Translations under genes and position numbers: made by a program
NCBI GenBank assembly: GCA_963761525.1
Contig: CAVXHG010000004.1
Span: 434,001-498,000, forward strand
Direction of reading: 5' to 3'
From: BOG-931 sp963761525
GTDB taxonomy: Bacteria > Pseudomonadota > Alphaproteobacteria > Rhizobiales > Xanthobacteraceae
DNA: 64,000 bases
Notes under the pieces: model-generated
The model's input: only the letters and a program-made list of their open reading frames with translations
Database searches by the model: none
Told to the model about the DNA's origin: nothing
Part shown: in pieces, positions 63,209 through 64,000 of the stretch
How the letters are laid out: every line of letters starts with the position of its first letter
How positions within the stretch are numbered: the first letter of the stretch is position 1

Positions 63209-64000
63209 ATGAATTTACTGCGAAGACAGCTTTTGCATCTCGCCGCCGGCGCAGCCGCGCTTCCGCTGTCTCTACGCATAGCGAAAGCGGAAGACCGGAA
63301 ATCGCCGCCACCGGAATCGCAAAGGTCCGTCGCGGAACGGCTCGCCGCCTATGCCGCCGACCTACGTTACGAGGACCTCGACGACGCAACGATTGAAAGC
63401 GTCAAGGTCCATCTCATCGATGCGATCGGCTGCGGTCTCGCGGCCTTCGATGAAAAGCCCGTTCGCATTTGCCGTGACGTCACGCTCGCCAATGGCGGCG
63501 GCGGAGCTACTGTTATCGGTACGACGAGGCAGGCGACACCGGATCTTGCGGCTTTCGCCAATGGCGCCGCCTTTCGCTATCTCGACCTGAACGACGCCTA
63601 TGTCGGGCGTATTACCGGCCATCCGAGCGACGACATTGCCGCCTGCCTTGCGGTCGCCGAGGCCGAGCGCGCGAGTGCCGCGGAACTCATCACGGCGATT
63701 GTTCTTGCCTACGAAATCAATTGCCGGCTGATCGATGCTTTCGATGTGAGCATGAGCGCGCGCGGCTGGGACGTGCCGATGCTGAGCCTGCCGGCCGTCG
63801 CGCTGGCCGCCGGCAAGCTGATGAAACTTCCTTCCGACAAACTCGCACAGGCGGTCAGCCTGGCGCTCAATGACCACATTTCGATGGGCCAGACCCGGGC
63901 ACAGGAATTGTCCGACTGGAAAGGGATCGCGGACGCCGAAGCGTCACGCAATGCGATCTTCGGCGCCATGCTGGCGCGCGCCGGTCTCACCGGCCCGGCA
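63209..64000 (+). CDS. MmgE/PrpD family protein, 3' end outside window
   Basis: 264 residues visible with no stop before the window edge. Starts at ATG 63209, 47 bases after the flavoprotein. N-terminus MNLLRRQLLHLAAGAAALPL is a twin-arginine or Sec-like leader, unusual for this family. MmgE/PrpD core begins around residue 42: ERLAAYAADLRYEDLDDATI, IDAIGCGLAAFDEKPVRICR, AFANGAAFRYLDLNDAYVGR then HPSDDIAACLAVAEAE, VLAYEINCRLIDAF. Members include 2-methylcitrate dehydratase, iminodisuccinate epimerase and many unknowns. Confidence 0.85.
   Translation, partial: MNLLRRQLLHLAAGAAALPLSLRIAKAEDRKSPPPESQRSVAERLAAYAADLRYEDLDDATIESVKVHLIDAIGCGLAAFDEKPVRICRDVTLANGGGGATVIGTTRQATPDLAAFANGAAFRYLDLNDAYVGRITGHPSDDIAACLAVAEAERASAAELITAIVLAYEINCRLIDAFDVSMSARGWDVPMLSLPAVALAAGKLMKLPSDKLAQAVSLALNDHISMGQTRAQELSDWKGIADAEASRNAIFGAMLARAGLTGPA

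Overview
The window comes from a high-GC alphaproteobacterium, most likely in the Hyphomicrobiales near Bradyrhizobium, Rhodopseudomonas or Pseudolabrys. This rests on the NAD-type formate dehydrogenase operon, the dcw cluster followed by lpxC, bamD, recN and ligA, several TctC/Bug binding proteins, and short palindromic repeats of the kind scattered through these genomes. Taxonomy is inferred from protein flavour only.

Layout. 1-3817: 3' part of a formate dehydrogenase operon (fdsA, fdhD, fdsD), then a YghU-type glutathione transferase and a small barrel protein. 5150-10070: a repeat-rich, lower-GC accessory stretch with an intact ParB-like protein, broken genes (a secreted protein, a TIR/deoxyribosyltransferase-like effector, a HEPN protein) and the tail of an acyl-CoA ligase. 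10069-20321: mixed genes, including a RibD/DHFR-like reductase, two TctC-type binding proteins, an alpha/beta hydrolase, a 14-residue-repeat secreted protein, a membrane TIR protein, an L,D-transpeptidase with a PQQGY tail, an HbpS-like protein, a periplasmic methyltransferase and a PEP-mutase/isocitrate-lyase-like enzyme. 20322-24029: a small unknown protein, prmA split by a palindromic repeat, and an M24 aminopeptidase P. 24138-52726, almost all on the minus strand: ligA, a CxxCH protein, recN, bamD, lpxC, ftsZ, ftsA, ftsQ, ddl, a flavin monooxygenase, murB, a glutamine amidotransferase, murC, murG, ftsW, murD, mraY, murF, murE, ftsI, ftsL, rsmH. Transcription runs from rsmH towards ligA. 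53088-56063: an amidase, the RNase P RNA and cysG on the plus strand. 56102-64000: a catabolic cluster with two UbiD-type decarboxylases around a PDR/VanB reductase, a molybdenum-hydroxylase-type 2Fe-2S subunit, a GlcG-like protein, a flavoprotein and the start of an MmgE/PrpD protein.

The dcw block supplies peptidoglycan precursor synthesis (MurB-G, MraY, Ddl) and the divisome (FtsL, I, W, Q, A, Z); LpxC and BamD serve the outer membrane. The terminal cluster looks like a decarboxylation pathway for an aromatic or unsaturated acid, substrate unknown.

Quality warning: about a dozen genes are read in two frames. ligA, ftsW and murD, which cells need, are each 3n+1 long. Sequencing or assembly indels are therefore likely, and the other frameshifts should not be taken as biological decay without checking. 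The prmA interruption differs: it is a recognisable inserted repeat.
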